This document shows positions 43,478 to 53,156 of a stretch of 64,000 nt of DNA, piece by piece; the first letter of the stretch is position 1; each line of letters begins with the position of its first letter. The position numbers were made by a program, and so were the translations under genes. Source of the DNA: Thiotrichaceae bacterium (GTDB lineage Bacteria; Pseudomonadota; Gammaproteobacteria; Thiotrichales; Thiotrichaceae); assembly GCA_026989335.1 (NCBI GenBank), contig JALSJN010000032.1:1-64000 (forward strand), in the 5' to 3' direction. The notes below the pieces were generated by a model. That model saw only the letters and a list, made by a program, of their open reading frames with translations, was not told where the DNA came from and made no database searches.

Positions 43478-45337
43478 ATGAAAAATAATATATTTATTAC
43501 GCTACTCTTAACGTCAGGGGTTTTATTTGGCTGTGGTGGTGGAGATGCCGGTGAGGGTGAAGACCCTATTAATTCAGAAGTTTTTCCTAAGCGCTTAGTG
43601 GATAGTAGCAGCCCTAATTTATTAAGCGGGAGAAATCCAAAATTTATTAAGTTAACCTCTTATATTAATGCAGATAAGCACAGTTTTTCAGAAGATTCTC
43701 ATACTAAAGACGGTAGTGGTAGCTTTGAGTTAACAACACACCACTGGGAGAATGCTTTAGTCTCACCAGAGTTTCCTGTTGAAAAAGGTAAAAAATATTT
43801 ACTCAGTGCTTATGTGAAAATGCTTTTTAATAACGGTGAAGAAGCATTTGGGCAAAATATTTCAATCGACTTATCACCTAAGATAATTTCAGGCTCAGCG
43901 GGTATTAATTGGAATGTCTCTAAAAGTAACGAGTGGCAAGAAATTCTACTGCCTTTTATACCCTTAGAGACAGGTAACATCAGTTGGCGTGCATTTACAA
44001 CGACCCGTGCGTTTAGTACTGATATTGAGAAGTATAGGGATGTACCCGTTGATGGTCGTCAACCTATCGCACTTTATAGGCCTAAGGCTGTTGAAGTGGA
44101 TGGCTCTAACTTGAAGCGTGTTGCGCGTGTATTTTTGGATGACTTTAAAATAATTGAAATAAAAAATGAAATTACTCCCAGAGAAAACGTCGTAGATAAA
44201 AGTTTCTTCAGTAGTGATTATATCCGTGTCGATAAACTGGGTAATTTCAGCGTTAAAAAGAATGGAAGCTGGACAGCAATTATTCCAAAGCTAATTTCAC
44301 GTGGCAGTGTCGATAATGATGCTTACTTTAAGTCACAGCTAAGCCAATATAAAGCGCATGGGTTTAATGGTGTGATTGGTATGTATGATCGTAGCCATGT
44401 AATCAAAGCTTTTGATGCGGGCCTAGAGTACTTAGTGGGAATGGGAGCATCCAGTAATACGCAACCCAATGGTAAAGAAGGCCCCTATAGTTCAGTGGTG
44501 GGTGATGAAATAACCCGCATGAAAGATATGCACAGCTATGTTAAATCTAAGGGTAAACCCTACGCATTTTTATTTCATTATCTCGACAATGAGAATGCAA
44601 AATTGCAAGAGTACACCTTTAAAAAAGTGTGGGCAGACTACATTAATGCCAATGATATAGATGCTAGCGGCAGACGTGCTCGACCGATTTTTTATCTTAA
44701 TGGTCAATTTGGTTTAGCCCGAATGTACAATAAACACCTAATGGATATGACAGGTGCTTATATCGGTTTGGGGAGTGCGGGGTCACCAGCACTTGGTGCG
44801 CCAAAGCAAACGCTGGGTATTATGGGTGTTACACAGGGGGAGCATGCGCCTGCCAATGTAATACAGCTACAAACTTATTTGGGTGAGAAATTTATCCCCT
44901 CATTATGGTTTGGTATTATTCAAGGCGGTAAAGTAATTTCTGTTTGGCGTGATGGTAATGGTGACGGCAGTAGTATCCTTGATCCGAAGCCTTTTCAAAA
45001 TCAAGCTTGGGCACCTGAGATCAAACGCGTTTTTGATGAGTTAGATACCATTGCTCCCATTATTAAGCGCCCACATTGGACAACATGGAAAGCTAATTTT
45101 ACGGGTAGCGAATATGTCAATGTAGGTACTCGAGACTATAAGGATTTCTCTTATCTGATTATCTCTAACCATAGCGATAATGATGAAACAATTACCGTTA
45201 ACTTTGAAGGTATAAAACCTAAAAAAGTTAACTCAATATTGGGTGCATCGTTTGAAGGTAGCGTTAACAACGGTCAGGTTGATATTACGATTGGCAATGG
45301 CAATGCAGGTTATATGATGCTGAAGATTGAGAAATAA
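43478..45337 (+). CDS. Large lipoprotein, carbohydrate-binding plus TIM-barrel-like (glycosidase-like)
   Basis: A 619-aa lipoprotein (lipobox LFGC, Cys19, followed by GGGDAGEGED). Residues ~45-230 look like a carbohydrate-binding beta-sandwich (GSGSFELTTHHWENALVSPE, YLLSAYVKM, VFLDDFKI). Residues ~240-530 have alternating strand-helix sequence with YFKSQLSQYKAHGFNGVIGM, FLFHYLDNEN, PIFYLNGQFGL and PSLWFGIIQGG. This suggests a TIM barrel of glycoside-hydrolase type, although I cannot assign a family or the acid/base pair. The end is a small beta domain. A family-1 element starts six bases after the stop. Polysaccharide degradation or binding is inferred. Confidence 0.55.
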   Translation: MKNNIFITLLLTSGVLFGCGGGDAGEGEDPINSEVFPKRLVDSSSPNLLSGRNPKFIKLTSYINADKHSFSEDSHTKDGSGSFELTTHHWENALVSPEFPVEKGKKYLLSAYVKMLFNNGEEAFGQNISIDLSPKIISGSAGINWNVSKSNEWQEILLPFIPLETGNISWRAFTTTRAFSTDIEKYRDVPVDGRQPIALYRPKAVEVDGSNLKRVARVFLDDFKIIEIKNEITPRENVVDKSFFSSDYIRVDKLGNFSVKKNGSWTAIIPKLISRGSVDNDAYFKSQLSQYKAHGFNGVIGMYDRSHVIKAFDAGLEYLVGMGASSNTQPNGKEGPYSSVVGDEITRMKDMHSYVKSKGKPYAFLFHYLDNENAKLQEYTFKKVWADYINANDIDASGRRARPIFYLNGQFGLARMYNKHLMDMTGAYIGLGSAGSPALGAPKQTLGIMGVTQGEHAPANVIQLQTYLGEKFIPSLWFGIIQGGKVISVWRDGNGDGSSILDPKPFQNQAWAPEIKRVFDELDTIAPIIKRPHWTTWKANFTGSEYVNVGTRDYKDFSYLIISNHSDNDETITVNFEGIKPKKVNSILGASFEGSVNNGQVDITIGNGNAGYMMLKIEK

Positions 45338-45343
45338 TTACTT

Positions 45344-45502
45344 GAGACCTTTATAGGAGTCAGATGACGAATAAAAATGACTTAAATCCCATTGTTTTTC
45401 GTTGAAAAACTTACTGATAAGCAGTTATTAGCTTTATTTTCCGCCTCAATCAGTAAAATTTCAGCCTATTTCCTTTTCACCACTGACTTCTGAAAATGTC
45501 TC
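45344..45502 (+). repeat. Family-1 TIR hairpin element, full copy b (159 bp)
   Basis: Starts GAGACCTTTATAGGAGTCAG and ends AAAATGTCTC. It is the same length as copy a and collinear with it (GATGACGAATAAAAATG, TTTTTCGTTGAAAAACTT, GCCTCAATCAGTAAAATTTC). It fills the convergent gap: six bases after the lipoprotein stop and three bases from the stop of the MFS gene. Confidence 0.88.
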
Positions 45503-45505
45503 TAT

Positions 45506-46861
45506 TTATTTGAGCATATTAAACTTATCGAGTTGTTTTTGATCTAACAAGTTTTTATCAACCTTTAAATAAGCAACACCTTCATCTAATGAAATTGCCA
45601 CTTGTTTTATTCCATTAATTTCTAACAGCTGTTGTTGCGTTTTTTGGGGTTCTGCTAATAAATTAGTTTTTAATTTAATGAGCTGATTCTTGAAAAAATC
45701 AGGTTGTGGTAAGCCTATTGCTACGACTAACAATAAAACCGCCATAAGCGCACTAAAGATAAACACACCAGAAATCCCCCAGTTTTGTAGTACAAAGCCG
45801 CCAATCATACCACCTACAAAAATACCTAAAAACTGTGAAGTAGAATAGACCCCCATCGCAGTGCCTTTGTTATTAACGTCAGAGTATTTAGCAACCAATG
45901 ATGGCTGTACTGCTTCTAAAAAATTAAAGCCGATAAAAAATAATAAAAATGCACCTAATAAAGGGTAAAAACTAAACGGAAAAAGGGCTAAAACAATCTG
46001 AGAAATAATCAGTAAGAGCACCGCAATAATAAAGACAGTTTTTATCTTCCGGTATTTTTCAGAAATGATAATCATGGGTAGTGAGAAAAGTAACGACGCT
46101 ACCAAAATAGGTAAATAGATTTTCCAATGTTGTGCTGACTCTAGTTTCAAATGATCTCTAAATATAAGCGGCAAGACACTAAAATTAGCGGTCATTAATA
46201 GGTGCAAAATAAACACACTGGCGTTCATACGCAGCAAAGTACTTTGCTGTAAAACAGGCTTAATATAATCGCTCATAACCCCGGCATCGCGGTGTAATTT
46301 GGTATGTTTGGGTGTTGGAACGGCGAATAGTATCAGGGCAATACCCATGCACGCGAGTAATGCTGTCGTCCAAAATACGCCAGACAACCCCGCAAGGTGG
46401 CTAATTATAGGGCCAACTACCATAGCAACCGCGAAGGCAATGCCAATACTCATACCAATAAAGCCCATTACTTTAGCACGGTGGTCTTCGCGGGTTAAGT
46501 CAGCGGCCAATGCCATCGTAGTTGCGGCTATTGCACCACTGCCTTGAATAGCTCGACCGATTAATACGATATAGATATTGTCACTACTTGCAGCAACAAT
46601 GCTACCAATGGCAAAAACGATTAAGCCGCCAATAATCACCGGCTTACGGCCAATTTTATCGGATAATAAACCCAGTGGTATTTGAAAAACAGCCTGCATA
46701 AGGCCATAAATACCAATTGCCAGACCAATCAAAAAAGGTGTGGCATGTTCTAGATTCTCCGTAAATAACGGTAGGATTGGCAACACCATAAACAGCCCAA
46801 GCATCCGCACGGCAAAGACAGCCGATAAAGAAAATGCAGTGCGGATTTCAAGTGAGTTCAT
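45506..46861 (-). CDS. yajR: YajR-like MFS transporter with C-terminal ferredoxin-like domain
   Basis: A 451-aa major facilitator with twelve helices. It has GLMQAVFQIPLGLLSDKIGRKPVI, the motif A loop between helices 2 and 3, and GRAIQGSGAIAATTMALAADLT. After helix 12 a soluble C-terminal domain of ~60 residues follows (LLEINGIKQVAISLDEGVAYLKV), a small ferredoxin-like fold as in E. coli YajR (454 aa). The substrate of YajR is unknown. The cytochrome gene lies 29 bases upstream on the same strand and may be cotranscribed. The stop is nearly touched by repeat copy b. Confidence 0.84.
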   Translation of the reverse strand: MNSLEIRTAFSLSAVFAVRMLGLFMVLPILPLFTENLEHATPFLIGLAIGIYGLMQAVFQIPLGLLSDKIGRKPVIIGGLIVFAIGSIVAASSDNIYIVLIGRAIQGSGAIAATTMALAADLTREDHRAKVMGFIGMSIGIAFAVAMVVGPIISHLAGLSGVFWTTALLACMGIALILFAVPTPKHTKLHRDAGVMSDYIKPVLQQSTLLRMNASVFILHLLMTANFSVLPLIFRDHLKLESAQHWKIYLPILVASLLFSLPMIIISEKYRKIKTVFIIAVLLLIISQIVLALFPFSFYPLLGAFLLFFIGFNFLEAVQPSLVAKYSDVNNKGTAMGVYSTSQFLGIFVGGMIGGFVLQNWGISGVFIFSALMAVLLLVVAIGLPQPDFFKNQLIKLKTNLLAEPQKTQQQLLEINGIKQVAISLDEGVAYLKVDKNLLDQKQLDKFNMLK

Positions 46862-46890
46862 GGTTTAACGAATGTTGTAAATGTAATAAG

Positions 46891-47364
46891 TTACTGCTGA
46901 TTTTTTTCTTCAGGCAAGCGATAAGTGACATGACAAGCGATACAGTTTTGCATAAGTGTATCTAACTGCTTACGAGCAGCAAGAGCATCCTTGCTTGTAG
47001 TGGCAATTTCAGAAATCGCGTCAAACTGCTTTCGGGTGTCAAAGCCTAACTTTTTCATACCGATAGGGAGCTTTTGCATTAAGGAACCTGGGTTGTTAGC
47101 CTCGGCAGCCATGCCTGCCTTGTGGGAAAGTTCTGCGACTTTGTTCATATCTTTTTCGGTTATTGCTTGGCTCACTGCTTGTACGCTAACTAAAAAGGCA
47201 CGCATTTCATCAAGTACAAAGTTACGTTCATCTTTTGTTAAAATCACGGCCGTTCGTCCATCATCAGAAGGCTCGACAGAACCACTGATAAACTTGTTGA
47301 CTAAAAAGCCAGACAAGCCAAGCAGAAGAATAATTACAGTCCAAAGTACTTTAACGTTTTTCAT
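46891..47364 (-). CDS. Membrane-anchored c-type cytochrome (cytochrome c'-like)
   Basis: About 157 aa with an uncleaved-looking N-terminal anchor (VLWTVIILLLGLSGFLVNKF), a helical middle and a single haem site near the C-terminus (MQNCIACHVTYR). This C-terminal CxxCH layout resembles four-helix cytochromes c' / c556. The ATG at 47364 is preferred; the longer frame starts in the family-2 repeat element. GGAGAAAAC upstream is a good ribosome site. It precedes the MFS gene. The electron partner is not indicated. Confidence 0.8.
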   Translation of the reverse strand: MKNVKVLWTVIILLLGLSGFLVNKFISGSVEPSDDGRTAVILTKDERNFVLDEMRAFLVSVQAVSQAITEKDMNKVAELSHKAGMAAEANNPGSLMQKLPIGMKKLGFDTRKQFDAISEIATTSKDALAARKQLDTLMQNCIACHVTYRLPEEKNQQ

Positions 47365-47387
47365 GTTTTCTCCATTTATTAGGGTTT

Positions 47388-47552
47388 TTAAGGAAATCCT
47401 GAACAAGTCTCATAAAATTCTGCGGCCTTACAAGGCATCAAATTCTAGGCGTGGATTTTGAGAATGGTCGCTCCCTTCACAAAATCACAACAACGAAGTT
47501 GGTGCCTTGTAAGATTGCCAGAAGTTATGGGACTTGTTCAGGACTTCCTTAA
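47388..47552. repeat. Family-2 hairpin element, long copy (165 bp)
   Basis: The ends TTAAGGAAATCCTGAACAAG and its near-complement CTTGTTCAGGACTTCCTTAA begin an imperfect inverted repeat of roughly 60 bases per arm, continuing through CTTACAAGGCATCAA / TTGGTGCCTTGTAAG. The centre GGTCGCTCCCTTC is shared, inverted, with the element at 33983. It lies in the divergent gap between the cytochrome gene and uvrA. Confidence 0.85.
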
Positions 47553-47641
47553 GTATTCATTGGTTTTTCACCGTAGGACGGGGATAATATCAGATTCTAT
47601 TTTCTAGCGAATTGCTTTCTGTTAATTATCGGTAATATTCT

Positions 47642-50473
47642 GTGAATAAAATATCTCTACGTGGTGCACGTACGCATAATCTTAAAAATATTGATCTTGA
47701 TTTACCTCGTGACAAGTTGATTGTCATTACAGGCTTATCGGGTTCTGGAAAGTCATCATTAGCTTTTGATACTATTTTTGCAGAAGGTCAGCGCCGTTAT
47801 GTAGAGTCACTTTCAGCTTATGCACGACAGTTCTTGTCCATGATGGAAAAGCCTGATTTAGATCATATCGAAGGCTTATCACCCGCAATATCTATTGAGC
47901 AAAAAACCACCTCTCATAACCCACGATCCACCGTAGGAACAATCACTGAAATCTACGACTACTTACGCCTACTCTATGCCAGAGCTGGTGAACCCCGCTG
48001 CCCAGAACATGGTACTGAGTTAAATGCGCAAACCGTCAGCGAGATGGTAGACCAAGTGATGGCATTGCCAGAAGGCAGTAAAATCATGTTACTGGCTCCT
48101 GTTGTGCGTAACCGTAAGGGCGAGCATGTACAACTGTTCGAAGAGCTAAAAGGGCAAGGATTTTTGCGGGTTCGTATTGACGGTTTGGTTTATGATTTAG
48201 ATGATATTCCTGAGCTTAAACTGCGTATCAAACACACCATTGAAGTGGTGGTTGACCGCTTAAAAGTGCGCGATGATTTACAACTGCGCCTAGCGGAGTC
48301 CTTTGAAACGACACTGCGCCTATCTGATGGCTTGGCAGTAGTAGCATGGATGGATGAAGATGCAGCCAAGAAAAATGATGAGCTGGTTTTTTCAGCTAAC
48401 TATGCTTGTAAGCAATGTGGTTATTCATTACAAGAACTAGAGCCGCGTTTATTCTCCTTTAATAGCCCATCTGGGGCTTGCCCAACTTGTGATGGCTTGG
48501 GGGCGGAGCAAGTGTTTGATGAGGCGCAAGTCGTATCCAAGCCACAAAATAGTTTAGCAGATGGTGCAATTCGTGGCTGGGATAAGCGTAACTTCTATTA
48601 TTTTCACATGATTACCTCATTGGCAGATCACTATGATTTTGATGTCGATACGCCTTTTCAAGACTTGCCGAAAAAAATCCAAAAAGTACTGTTGTACGGT
48701 AGTGGCAGAAAGAAAATTCATTTTACCTATGAAGGCAAAAAAGGGCAGGTCTTTCAGCGTACACATGCTTTTGAAGGGATTATTCACAATCTAGAGCGCC
48801 GCTATAAAGAAACAGATTCAAACTCAGTGCGAGAAGAAATGGTTAAATACATGACGATTCGCCACTGTACCAGCTGTGATGGACAGCGCCTAAATGAGGC
48901 CGCGCGCCATGTTTTTATCACCGACTTAAATCTATCCAGTATTACCGATATGGCGATTGGAGAATGTTTCAACTTCTTCGAAACGATTGCTTTAAAAGGC
49001 AAGCAGGCCAAAATTGCCGATAAAATTATTCGTGAAATAAAACTGCGTTTAGAATTTTTAGTCAATGTCGGATTGGATTATTTAACCTTAAGCAGAAGCT
49101 CAGAAACTTTATCAGGCGGTGAGGCGCAGCGGATTCGCCTGGCCTCACAAATAGGTGCAGGCTTAGTCGGCGTAATGTATGTGTTGGATGAGCCATCCAT
49201 CGGTTTGCATCAGCGTGATAATGATCGCTTATTAAAAACACTCAAACATTTACGTGATTTGGGTAATACGGTCATCGTGGTAGAGCATGATGAAGATGCC
49301 ATTCGCATGGCGGATTATGTGGTCGATATCGGCCCAGGTGCAGGAGAACACGGCGGTTATATCACCGCACAAGGTACACCAAAAGATATTGAGAAAGTGG
49401 CAGATTCAATGACGGGTCAGTTTTTATCCGGCAGGCGTAGAATTGAAATCCCTAAAAAACGCGTTAAGATTAATAAGAAAAAAATGCTCAAAATTATCGG
49501 TGCAACCGGTAATAACTTACAGGGCGTAACCGCAGAAATTCCTGTAGGATTAATGACCTGTATTACAGGTGTTTCTGGTTCAGGTAAATCAACCCTAATC
49601 AACGCCACACTGTATCCCAACATCGCGCATCATTTACACAACTCAGCCTTAAAAATGGCACCGCTAGAAAAAATCGAAGGCTTAGATTATTTTGATAAAG
49701 TTGTTGATGTAAACCAAAGCCCGATAGGGCGTACACCGCGCTCTAACCCTGCTACCTACACGGGCGTATTCACACCGATTAGAGAACTTTTTGCGGCAAC
49801 GGCAGAGGCACGATCGCGTGGCTATTTACCGGGACGTTTTAGTTTTAATGTCAAAGGCGGGCGCTGTGAAGCGTGTCGGGGCGACGGTGTTATTAAAGTA
49901 GAAATGCACTTCTTGCCGGATGTTTATGTCACCTGTGATGTCTGTGATGGTAAACGCTATAATCGCGAAACACTCAATGCTTTGTACAAAGGAAAAAATA
50001 TTTACGAAGTCTTAGATATGACGGTAGAAGAGGGCTTAGACTTTTTCCAAAAAATCCCTGGAATTAAACAAAAACTACAAACGCTGGTGGATGTGGGCTT
50101 GTCGTACATAACACTCGGTCAAAAAGCCACCACCATATCTGGCGGAGAAGCCCAGCGTATCAAACTGGCTAAAGAACTATCTAAGCGCAGTACAGGAAAA
50201 ACAATTTATATCCTAGATGAACCCACAACAGGTTTACATTTTCATGATGTTGATGTGCTGCTCACCGTATTGCATCGTCTGCGTGATGAAGGTAATACCA
50301 TTATCGTCATTGAGCACAACTTAGACGTGGTGAAAACAGCCGATTGGATTATAGATTTAGGCCCAGAAGGGGGCAGTGGTGGCGGTAAAATAATCGCCAC
50401 AGGTACACCAGAGGACGTTGCTAAAACTAAAGGCTCGTTTACGGGCGAGTATTTGAAGGCAATATTAAACTAG
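47642..50473 (+). CDS. uvrA: Excinuclease ABC subunit A (UvrA)
   Basis: The damage-recognition ATPase of nucleotide excision repair. The start is a GTG ([20 protein letters not shown]). It has two ABC domains: Walker [20 protein letters not shown] and [17 protein letters not shown], signatures [15 protein letters not shown] and [15 protein letters not shown], and zinc-finger cysteines CKQCGYS...CPTCDG and CEACRGDG...CDVCDG. The 943-aa length is typical. It stands alone between a divergent cytochrome gene and a convergent secreted-protein gene; an SOS box was not identified in the repeat-filled upstream region. Confidence 0.97.
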   Translation: MNKISLRGARTHNLKNIDLDLPRDKLIVITGLSGSGKSSLAFDTIFAEGQRRYVESLSAYARQFLSMMEKPDLDHIEGLSPAISIEQKTTSHNPRSTVGTITEIYDYLRLLYARAGEPRCPEHGTELNAQTVSEMVDQVMALPEGSKIMLLAPVVRNRKGEHVQLFEELKGQGFLRVRIDGLVYDLDDIPELKLRIKHTIEVVVDRLKVRDDLQLRLAESFETTLRLSDGLAVVAWMDEDAAKKNDELVFSANYACKQCGYSLQELEPRLFSFNSPSGACPTCDGLGAEQVFDEAQVVSKPQNSLADGAIRGWDKRNFYYFHMITSLADHYDFDVDTPFQDLPKKIQKVLLYGSGRKKIHFTYEGKKGQVFQRTHAFEGIIHNLERRYKETDSNSVREEMVKYMTIRHCTSCDGQRLNEAARHVFITDLNLSSITDMAIGECFNFFETIALKGKQAKIADKIIREIKLRLEFLVNVGLDYLTLSRSSETLSGGEAQRIRLASQIGAGLVGVMYVLDEPSIGLHQRDNDRLLKTLKHLRDLGNTVIVVEHDEDAIRMADYVVDIGPGAGEHGGYITAQGTPKDIEKVADSMTGQFLSGRRRIEIPKKRVKINKKKMLKIIGATGNNLQGVTAEIPVGLMTCITGVSGSGKSTLINATLYPNIAHHLHNSALKMAPLEKIEGLDYFDKVVDVNQSPIGRTPRSNPATYTGVFTPIRELFAATAEARSRGYLPGRFSFNVKGGRCEACRGDGVIKVEMHFLPDVYVTCDVCDGKRYNRETLNALYKGKNIYEVLDMTVEEGLDFFQKIPGIKQKLQTLVDVGLSYITLGQKATTISGGEAQRIKLAKELSKRSTGKTIYILDEPTTGLHFHDVDVLLTVLHRLRDEGNTIIVIEHNLDVVKTADWIIDLGPEGGSGGGKIIATGTPEDVAKTKGSFTGEYLKAILN

Positions 50474-50640
50474 ATTTTATTACAGAATACTTACCTTAGA
50501 TTGGGCTGTTTTCCATCTGCTATCACAGATGGCAAGCTCACTCAACACACGCTAAGCCCTAGTATCGCCTTAGCAGGGGAGCTAGTACTAAGTTTTGGCA
50601 TAATCGAGTTATCCATTTTTGACAACAAATGGTAAGCTCG
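50474..50640. other. Convergent gap with two similar small hairpins
   Basis: Two units share the pattern TCCAT...ATGG followed by AAGCTC and CT: CCATCTG/CAGATGG at about 50512-50531 and CCATTT/AAATGG at about 50612-50631. The second is right at the end of the glycosidase-like gene. They may act as weak terminators for uvrA. Confidence 0.4.
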
Positions 50641-52227
50641 CTAAAAAAATCGCTTCAAAGCGCGATACTTCGGCGCTTTATTATCAGGTTCATTAATATA
50701 TTCTTTAACCCCCCAGCAGCCATAAAACTGGCAGGTTCTGGGTGCGGAGAATGCAACAAACAACGAGCCACCAGTAATTCGATCCCAGTTTTGTAAAAAC
50801 TCGACGTAGAATTGTTCCATAGTGCGTACACGGTTTGCGCCGATTAAATATTGATTGGGCATACTTTTGGTGGAGCGGGCTTTAGGATCAGTCAGATGTT
50901 GCCCGCCTTCGTAGGCGATTAGCTTTACCTTGTATTTTTTGGCGTATTCCATTTGCTGGTCAATCATTTTGTAAACATTGTTCATCGAATACGGGTTCTT
51001 TTTATCATCTTTCATTAATGCAAATACGCTGGGTACGCTGTTAACAAAACCAAGCGCTTTGGCATGCACGAAAAAGTACGGCGCTATCGCCATTGCATCT
51101 ACGTGCTGGTAAGCATTTTTATGCTCCATTACCACGGGGGTCATATAGCGGTTAGCTGACCATACGCCCATAACCCGCACTAATCGCTGCTTACCACCGA
51201 AGGCTTGTTCAAATATTTTAAAAATTTCTACAGCACGTTGTGAATAGTATTTATAACCCGCCTGATTCGGGTCTTTATCTAACCCTAGTTTATGCCCCAT
51301 TTGCTTGCTGTAGTGGGTTTGCATAAACACCGTATTCCACGTTTCATTAGTGTATTCGATATAGGCTTTTAGATTAGGTCGCAAGTGTTGACGTAAATAA
51401 CGCGCGTATTGCTGCACATAATTATTATCAGCCGCATGTGGGATGTTAAACCACGCATCACGGTTGAGTACATTCGCCAGCTTAACCATAACCTCCAGCG
51501 GAGCACCACGAACGCCTTCTTTTCCCGCCCATGTGGCTTTGCTCATTTGATTCATCTGATTCCAACGGCGAATCGGGTTACGCGTAATGCCGGCTAAATT
51601 CATCATGCGTATAACTTTAAAGTCTTTCATGAACTTTAAATAGTCAGGGTTAAAGACGATACGCTCATGGTACTTCTCAAATGATTGATAATTGCCACGG
51701 CACAGGTTTGCCCCATTGACACGTTTAAAAGGGTTGTTGGCGCAAATACCACCGGGGAGTAGCACGCGGATATTACGTAAATAATTGCGTGGCTCCGAGC
51801 GTTTGATAATTAGCGCCACTTGCATAAACCTATCCCCACCGGAGCGAATATCAATCACATCTTTACCCGATGATGAGCTAATGACTTTGACATCATGACC
51901 CTTGCTTTCATAAGCCAGCTGACCTTCACCATCATAAAGCACCGTATATTGCCCTTCTGGAAGCGTGCCCTGTGGTAGCCAATGGATTAGATAAGTACCC
52001 GCTTTACCACCGTGTAAATCACGCGGCCAACCGTCTTTATCATAAACCACATTGCCGCTGGTAAGCTTTTTAGCTTCTTTAAATGGCATCGCCATTTTGA
52101 ATACATTAACAAACGGCACACTAGAATCAACATGCTGAATTTCATTGGTGTTGATGCCTATGGGTGGGCGCGCTTGGACGGTGATGCTTACGACTAATAA
52201 CAGCACCAAACTGATAATTTTCTGCAT
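50641..52227 (-). CDS. Exported glycosidase-like protein
   Basis: A 528-aa protein with a cleavable signal (IISLVLLLVVSITVQARPP) from the ATG at 52227, which has AAGGGGAA in front; the longer frame adds 22 unsupported residues. Residues ~30-140 form a beta-rich domain and residues ~160-510 resemble a GH5-like TIM barrel: VIRMMNLAGI, WFNIPHAADNNYV, and the acid-type motif AYIEYTNETWN with Glu after a strand, followed by IAPYFF and LIAYEGGQHL (second candidate Glu). This suggests a secreted polysaccharide hydrolase, but I cannot name the family with certainty. Confidence 0.6.
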   Translation of the reverse strand: MQKIISLVLLLVVSITVQARPPIGINTNEIQHVDSSVPFVNVFKMAMPFKEAKKLTSGNVVYDKDGWPRDLHGGKAGTYLIHWLPQGTLPEGQYTVLYDGEGQLAYESKGHDVKVISSSSGKDVIDIRSGGDRFMQVALIIKRSEPRNYLRNIRVLLPGGICANNPFKRVNGANLCRGNYQSFEKYHERIVFNPDYLKFMKDFKVIRMMNLAGITRNPIRRWNQMNQMSKATWAGKEGVRGAPLEVMVKLANVLNRDAWFNIPHAADNNYVQQYARYLRQHLRPNLKAYIEYTNETWNTVFMQTHYSKQMGHKLGLDKDPNQAGYKYYSQRAVEIFKIFEQAFGGKQRLVRVMGVWSANRYMTPVVMEHKNAYQHVDAMAIAPYFFVHAKALGFVNSVPSVFALMKDDKKNPYSMNNVYKMIDQQMEYAKKYKVKLIAYEGGQHLTDPKARSTKSMPNQYLIGANRVRTMEQFYVEFLQNWDRITGGSLFVAFSAPRTCQFYGCWGVKEYINEPDNKAPKYRALKRFF

Positions 52228-52246
52228 GATTTCCCCTTGTTTTTTT

Positions 52247-52277
52247 ACCATGAAGCGCATGAAGTTCATGAAGAAAA
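52247..52277. repeat. Degenerate CATGAAG 9-bp repeat, three units
   Basis: CATGAAGCG, CATGAAGTT, CATGAAGAA in tandem, preceded by AC as in the CACGAAGGA element at 20001. CTTGTTTTT and AAAAACAAG flank it as a 9-bp inverted repeat (52236-52244, 52274-52282). Confidence 0.6.
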
Positions 52278-52344
52278 ACAAGGCTTGTAGCAAGTAATAC
52301 TTAGTACCTATTTTTCTTTATTAGTTCTACTTTTAGCCAATGTT

Positions 52345-52968
52345 TTATACGATATCCAAAATCTTTCGCAAGTCTTTCACATCAACACTATGCGTAGCAG
52401 CTTTTTTTAAAATTGGTTTTGCGCAAAAAGCGATGCGGGTATCAGCCTGCGCAAACATGCTTAAATCATTCGCACCATCGCCGACGACTAAAGTATCTTC
52501 CCGACCCACATTAAGTAAGGATTGCAAGCGTGTGATCAGTTCACCTTTGGCATCTGAATGCATCATTTCGCCACCGACAGCACCTGTTAAAAACCCATCT
52601 CCAACATGCAAAAAATTGGCAAAATCAGCATCAATACCCAGCTTTTTACAGGCAGGCTGCGTGGCATCACGAAAACCACCAGAGAAGCACACCACCGTAT
52701 AACCACGCTCTTTTAAGCCAGCGACAACCTCAGCCGCACCTGGCATCATTGGTAGCTTTGCACACAGTTCGGTAACTTTTGAATAAGGCAAACCTTTTAG
52801 CAAAGCAACCCGCTCAACCAGCGAGGTGTAAAAGTCTAACTCCCCGCGCATAGCACGCTCAGTAACTGCTACGACTTGCTCTTTAAAGCCCAGTTCATCA
52901 GCAAAAAAGTCGATGGTCTCACCATCCATTAAGGTTGAGTCAAAATCAAAAACGGCTAGTTTGCTCAT
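52345..52968 (-). CDS. serB: Phosphoserine phosphatase SerB
   Basis: The last step of serine biosynthesis, dephosphorylation of L-phosphoserine. A HAD-superfamily enzyme of 207 aa without the N-terminal ACT-like domain of longer SerB forms. Motif I is FDFDSTLMDGETID near the N-terminus, motif II VCFSGGFRDAT, and motif III/IV GELITRLQSLL then VVGDGANDLSMF. The shorter length is common in some gammaproteobacteria and archaea. It lies behind the glycosidase-like gene in the direction of transcription order (upstream, same strand), with about 117 bases between. Confidence 0.93.
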   Translation of the reverse strand: MSKLAVFDFDSTLMDGETIDFFADELGFKEQVVAVTERAMRGELDFYTSLVERVALLKGLPYSKVTELCAKLPMMPGAAEVVAGLKERGYTVVCFSGGFRDATQPACKKLGIDADFANFLHVGDGFLTGAVGGEMMHSDAKGELITRLQSLLNVGREDTLVVGDGANDLSMFAQADTRIAFCAKPILKKAATHSVDVKDLRKILDIV

Positions 52969-53114
52969 CTACGCTCTCGTCTTTTTAATAAAGTTTATAT
53001 TATATACGATTGCTACTTGGCTTTATAAGCTATATACAGCTTGTATTATCAAAGAGGTTCTTAACTGAAAGATTTCTAGTAAGAGGTTACTAATTTTAGA
53101 GGGGCGATTTTATG

Positions 53115-53133
53115 TTATATTATTGAATATAAT
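53115..53133 (+). promoter_or_regulatory. Palindrome overlapping a perfect -10 box before the dioxygenase gene
   Basis: TTATATT, ATTG, AATATAA is an inverted repeat at 53115-53132, and TATAAT at 53128-53133 is a consensus -10 box. No good -35 is visible, which would fit an activated or repressed promoter about 25 bases upstream of the gene start. Confidence 0.4.
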
Positions 53134-53156
53134 GATGATTCAAGGCTCTTAAGATA

